Assembly: GCA_008711295.1 (NCBI GenBank)
Contig: VUYV01000610.1
Span: forward strand, 225,849-289,848
DNA length: 64,000 nucleotides
DNA from: Anarhynchus alexandrinus
Taxonomy: Eukaryota > Chordata > Aves > Charadriiformes > Charadriidae
Direction: 5' to 3'
Shown here: one piece after another, positions 59,873 through 64,000 of the stretch
Layout of the letters: each line of letters opens with the position of its first letter
How positions within the stretch are numbered: the stretch's first letter is position 1
The notes under the pieces: generated by a model
The model's input: only the letters and a program-made list of their open reading frames with translations
Database searches by the model: none
Told to the model about the DNA's origin: nothing
Program-made: the position numbers and the translations under genes

Positions 59873-62800
59873 CACGTTCATGTCTGCCTGCACAGCACAG
59901 TTAGGAAATCCACACATTATATGAACCATCAAAAAGAACTAATTAATTATTACTACTAATTTTTGTTCTGATAAATATTATTATTATTGTCACACTGAAT
60001 ACTAGAAAAAAATGCTAAAAAAATAATAACTACAAAACACACCACAAGACAAATGCCAAGGAATAATTTAAAGTAATCACTCAGATTTTTGTTTTTTCCT
60101 GCTAATGTTGAAAATCGATGACTATTGATTTTATAGGAAAATGAATTTGAAATTCAAGGTTGTATCTACAAATTCGGATGCAGATATGCAAAAAAGAGAG
60201 AGGATTAAATCCTAGCACCACATAAGTCAACAAAATTCTCCTTAATTTAATGAACTCAATATTTTATATGCATAAAAGCCAGGAGGCCTTGAATTCCAAT
60301 TTATACACAGAGCTCATGCCTCTGCACAGTGGAAACATGAAGTTTTCCCATTTTCTACTGTTCTGGAGATTACGAGAGCTGGTAGACGACAAAATACTAC
60401 CATGGGAGAATGGTGTAAAATTTGAGTGGATGCTATTTTAAATTCAATATGCTAGAAAAGATACTGAAGAAGCTAATTTTGCACCATCGGCTAAGTAAAT
60501 GAAGTATCATACAAATCACCTGGATATTTTCCACTGTGTATATTTGGACTAGACAATAATGTGCCCCCTTCTGTGTACTGAGATCACTGAAATAGTATAT
60601 AAGTCCAAGTCCTAGATGTTACTCTAGCCAGAGTTACTACAGTGTTGAAAACAAACCTGTAGCCACAAAGACCTGATGTTGATTTGAAAGTCCATATTCA
60701 ATACTTTTTGTCAATATTATTCTCTGCAGGAAAAATTAAGGACTGTGAAAAATAAAAATTGGAGTATAAACTAAATTTTTTTTTTTGGGACATAGTTAAT
60801 TGTAGTTTGTTTTGTTATAGCTACTTCTCAATGAATATACATAAGCCTAAATATCCCATTATGGTTTAATTATACAACCATTAGAAGAAGAAAATTGCTA
60901 ATGAAAGCAGCTATGAAAAATGTATATCATTTACAAAACCACACATAATATACCACAGATATTTTCAAATATCGTAGTAAAAAGATGACTCTCTGAGGAT
61001 TTCAGCATTGCATTTAATAGCTTTTATACATTATCAAACCTTTAATTATGTAGAATTATGAGGGAGCTGGAAATGGAAACCCATTTGTGTGCCATTTTAA
61101 ATTATACATTGGGCTTATTATAGGATATGAGGTGGGCTTATTCCTTCACCTGAGCTGTTGCTTTACCATCTGGAATTTTTAGTCATAAACTTCAAAAAAT
61201 TTTCATTAAGGCATGACATTAACCTTCAACACAAGGTTTTTAGATTCTAGTCTTCTAACTTCAATATTGGCAAGCTACACTATTGTCTTTAGCTTTTTTG
61301 TGTCGGTAACATTTCATGTAATGACTGTCACCTGCAATATATCAACTTGATCTTTGTTGCATGAGCAGAATAAAGCTATGTAAAATAAGGAACACATATG
61401 AGGCTGATACAAGCCCAATAGGCTCTGCTACAAGACATATACCCTCAAATTATTTATTCTGCAAAACAAAAGATAGGGGTTTGTTTGCTTTTTGGGGTTT
61501 GTTTGTTTGTTTTATTATTTGGGTTTGTTTTGATGGAAAAATCATCTATTTACTACCAGGCCAAAGAGTTTATAGCAAGCTTTTTGCAATGGTATTAAAA
61601 GTTATTAAAACAGTCAGACAAAGATGTTTCCTTGCGTAGACAAGATGCTTATATTGTAATTCCTTATTTCATGATGTAAAGTTGTGTTTGAGTCGAGGCT
61701 TTGTCTTTCCTACAGCCTCCATGATCTTATTGTTCAGACTGAAAAGATGAAGAACATCATCCTGCAGTTTGAATTGCGTTAAAAAATGTCCCTCTTGAAA
61801 CACAGTTAAGCTGTACATATTGAAGTTGCAACCAGTCGTGACTTTACATAAGTAGTTGGGCACATCCAATGGTCTAGTTCCCACACCATGTCTGCTTAAA
61901 TCTAAATCATTGGTCCTTGCATATGTATTCTGACTTCATTCAGAAGAAAACTGCTGTATGTTTCAGTGTGTTCCTTCCTCTAGCTAACTGGATGACCAGA
62001 ATATGCAGGACCATGCTTGAGTACATTTGACCCTCAGTATAGGCACCATTTAAGAGTCCTTGGAGCAAAATCCAAGACCCAACCCTTCCAAGAGGAAAAT
62101 TTTTGGTGATCTGTGATCCTAAGGATCCTCCTAGATACTGAATGCAGGAAAGGCATAACAAGTCTTCTCTACGTCAGAAGAGCCAACATCTCAGTTTTAT
62201 CATACTTGTTAAAATAAAGGCCTCCCAGGTCTTGAGAGGATTATTCTGATCAGCTGCAGGTTTCTATGTCTGAGCTGGTCACACTAGACTCCCTATATGG
62301 TCAGCCAATGCAAATTGATGTGATTCATCTATATACGGTCCTTTGTGTGAACTAATTGGATAACTAATCTTCTTTATCTATGTGAATGTGTTCAGCACAG
62401 GAGGACTCTGGTCTGAATTGCGCCTCTGTGTTGGTTTCTAAAATATTGTTGATTTTGAGAACTTCTGTTATCAGGGTTAATAATAGAAGTGCACAATGAG
62501 AAAGAGGGGCTATTTTAAGTAACTCACAGGGGAAACTTCTATTTCCCAAAAAGTGAAAGCAAAGGAAGAGTTATGTAAGAAAAATTTATTATTGGTGCAT
62601 TAGTGCAGTAAGTCTGAAATATTTTCAGTGGATACTGACTCCTGTTCAGTTAAGTACCATTCCGTAATGTCACTGTATTGGTCATGTCGCTTTTGCTGTG
62701 CCCCTCCATGAGTATTTGCATGTTCAAACCACAGCAGTTCATGGATATGTGAATTAATAATTCAGGAAAGCACATTTTATATCTGTGCACAAAATGTTTT

Positions 62801-64000
62801 AGTGCACACATTTCTGGCTTTGTAACAGCAGGCATTAGGAGGTACATAAACCACTGCAATTTTTTTCATGAATGAGAAAATTCTGTTTGTCCCCAGGCTG
62901 TAAGTGAACTGAAAATCACTTCTCCTTTCTTTAGGGATATTTAGGGCTACTGTATTTCACAGATATCCATTAGAAAAGGCAATGCAGTTTTCTCTTCATA
63001 GACTGGTGGACACATAACAGCCTATGTATTTAAAACAAAGCAAACAAATAAACAAAAAAAGTTAAAAAAGGATGGGTTTCCCATGAAAGCACTCAGCAGA
63101 CCCAAACTGAAAAAAGTCTCTTTTGTCTGATGATGTCTGTTGGTAAAAAATGAAAGTACACGTTTAAATTCTGTGTTATGTCAGAAATAGCAAAAGAGGA
63201 AGGCAAGAAGTTATAATACTCCGACATGAACCTTTGAGGTGGAGGGGTAGGAAAAGAAAATTGGGTAAGAATTACAAATAATTCTGCTATGCTGTTTCAT
63301 GAGTCTGAGGAAGAAAAAACCCTTTAAAGGAGCAGAAAAATAAAGTTGAATAGACATAGAGGAAAATATTATACTGATTTTAATTATGCTATAGCATAAA
63401 AAAATGAAAACAGTTCACAATAAATTGAGGAGCAGAGAAGATAACACAGTGTTATGTCTGATTTTCTATTTTGTAAAAGCATACATATAAATTAAGCAAT
63501 CAGCCAAGTCGAAAAAGTATTTTTCATTTTTAACGAAGCATTGTCGATGTATGGACTTACTTACTTCCTACATATTTTTGCTGATTACAGCATTTCCAGA
63601 CTTACCCAGTGTACAGTGCAGAGGAAATTCATGCTCAGGCCTGTGGCATCTTACACCACAGCTGGATTCATTTTCCCACCCATATAGAAGTCCTACTTTG
63701 AGTTTTCTAAGCGGGCCAAATGTCAGCTTTCACCTGTTTCTTCTGGACTGTCAGGACTGTCAGCACTGGCCTTCTCCAATCTTCCACCTGGTCTCAAATG
63801 CCTGCTTAAATTTTTGAACACTTCTTGCAGTCCTAATTTTCTTTCACTTTTCCTGTACATGCTCCATCAACTTTAATTAAAAACCTAATAGGTGCATTTA
63901 GCTGTAAAGTTGTACTACAGTTTTATTTACATGCACAGCATTCAAAGTCTTCAGAAAGGTTATGCGAGTCTTCCCTCCCCCCTACGCTTTTTTTTTTTTT
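59873..64000. other. No supported gene
   Basis: AT-rich DNA with ORFs of at most 92 codons, a (GTTT)n patch near 61490-61515 and a T-run reaching the window end at 63988. No recognised repeat or exon. Confidence 0.6.

Noticed and set aside
1..64000. CRISPR array, bacterial operon, phage or tRNA/rRNA genes
   Set aside because: No regularly spaced repeats, dense coding, tRNA-like folds or rRNA motifs were seen. Composition and repeats are those of a bird nuclear genome.

Overview
This window looks like gene-poor, AT-rich DNA from a bird, probably a neoavian. I found no host protein-coding exon, tRNA or rRNA that I can support. The bird assignment rests on the repeats. There are many CR1 LINEs, the recent ones ending in the direct 8-bp repeat ATTCTATG typical of avian CR1. 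There are also several solo LTRs of the avian endogenous-retrovirus type, with TGTCCTGG or TGTCGTGG termini and a conserved 'CCAAACTGGCCAA ... ATGCTCAGTATATAA' promoter core. Two single-base Ns, each flanked by a direct duplication, point to a draft assembly.

Layout. 1-757: CR1 reverse-transcriptase (RT) fragment, minus strand. 3.4-3.6 kb: very old CR1 tail. 5.6 kb: (GT)24 microsatellite. 6.55 kb: MIR-like core. 7.5-7.9 kb: broken Ty3/gypsy-type integrase, unusual for a bird. 8.66-9.19 kb and 14.06-14.52 kb: two decayed solo LTRs, plus strand. 17.0-19.3 kb: long decayed CR1, plus strand. 20.8-21.2 kb: very old CR1, plus strand. 21.3-27.0 kb: the main landmark, a near full-length CR1 on the minus strand with 3' UTR, ORF2 (endonuclease and RT), ORF1 (esterase-like) and a GC-rich 5' region. 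It is interrupted by a 370-bp solo LTR with a perfect 5-bp target duplication, by a 451-bp antiparallel CR1 3' end, and by two duplications at N bases that look like assembly artefacts. 29.2-30.3 kb: CR1 3' half, plus strand, with a 276-codon open frame. 39.1-39.6 kb: old CR1 RT. 45.6, 54.8, 55.4, 57.0 and 58.3 kb: further CR1 3' fragments. 52.4 kb: MIR-like SINE. 59.2-59.9 kb: solo LTR, minus strand.

Nothing here forms an operon or working pathway. The biology is layered retrotransposition: ancient CR1/L3-like and MIR-like pieces, then younger CR1 subfamilies, then LTR and CR1 insertions into one of those CR1s. The long stretches between repeats (notably 9.2-14.0, 30.3-39.1, 39.6-45.6, 45.9-54.8 and 59.9-64.0 kb) hold only short chance ORFs, homopolymers and simple repeats. 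They could be intron or intergenic DNA, and the sequence alone does not say which. I did not find a convincing new biological system. The most useful observations are the nested CR1 locus with its assembly artefacts, the loss of the ORF1 catalytic serine, and the gypsy integrase relic.
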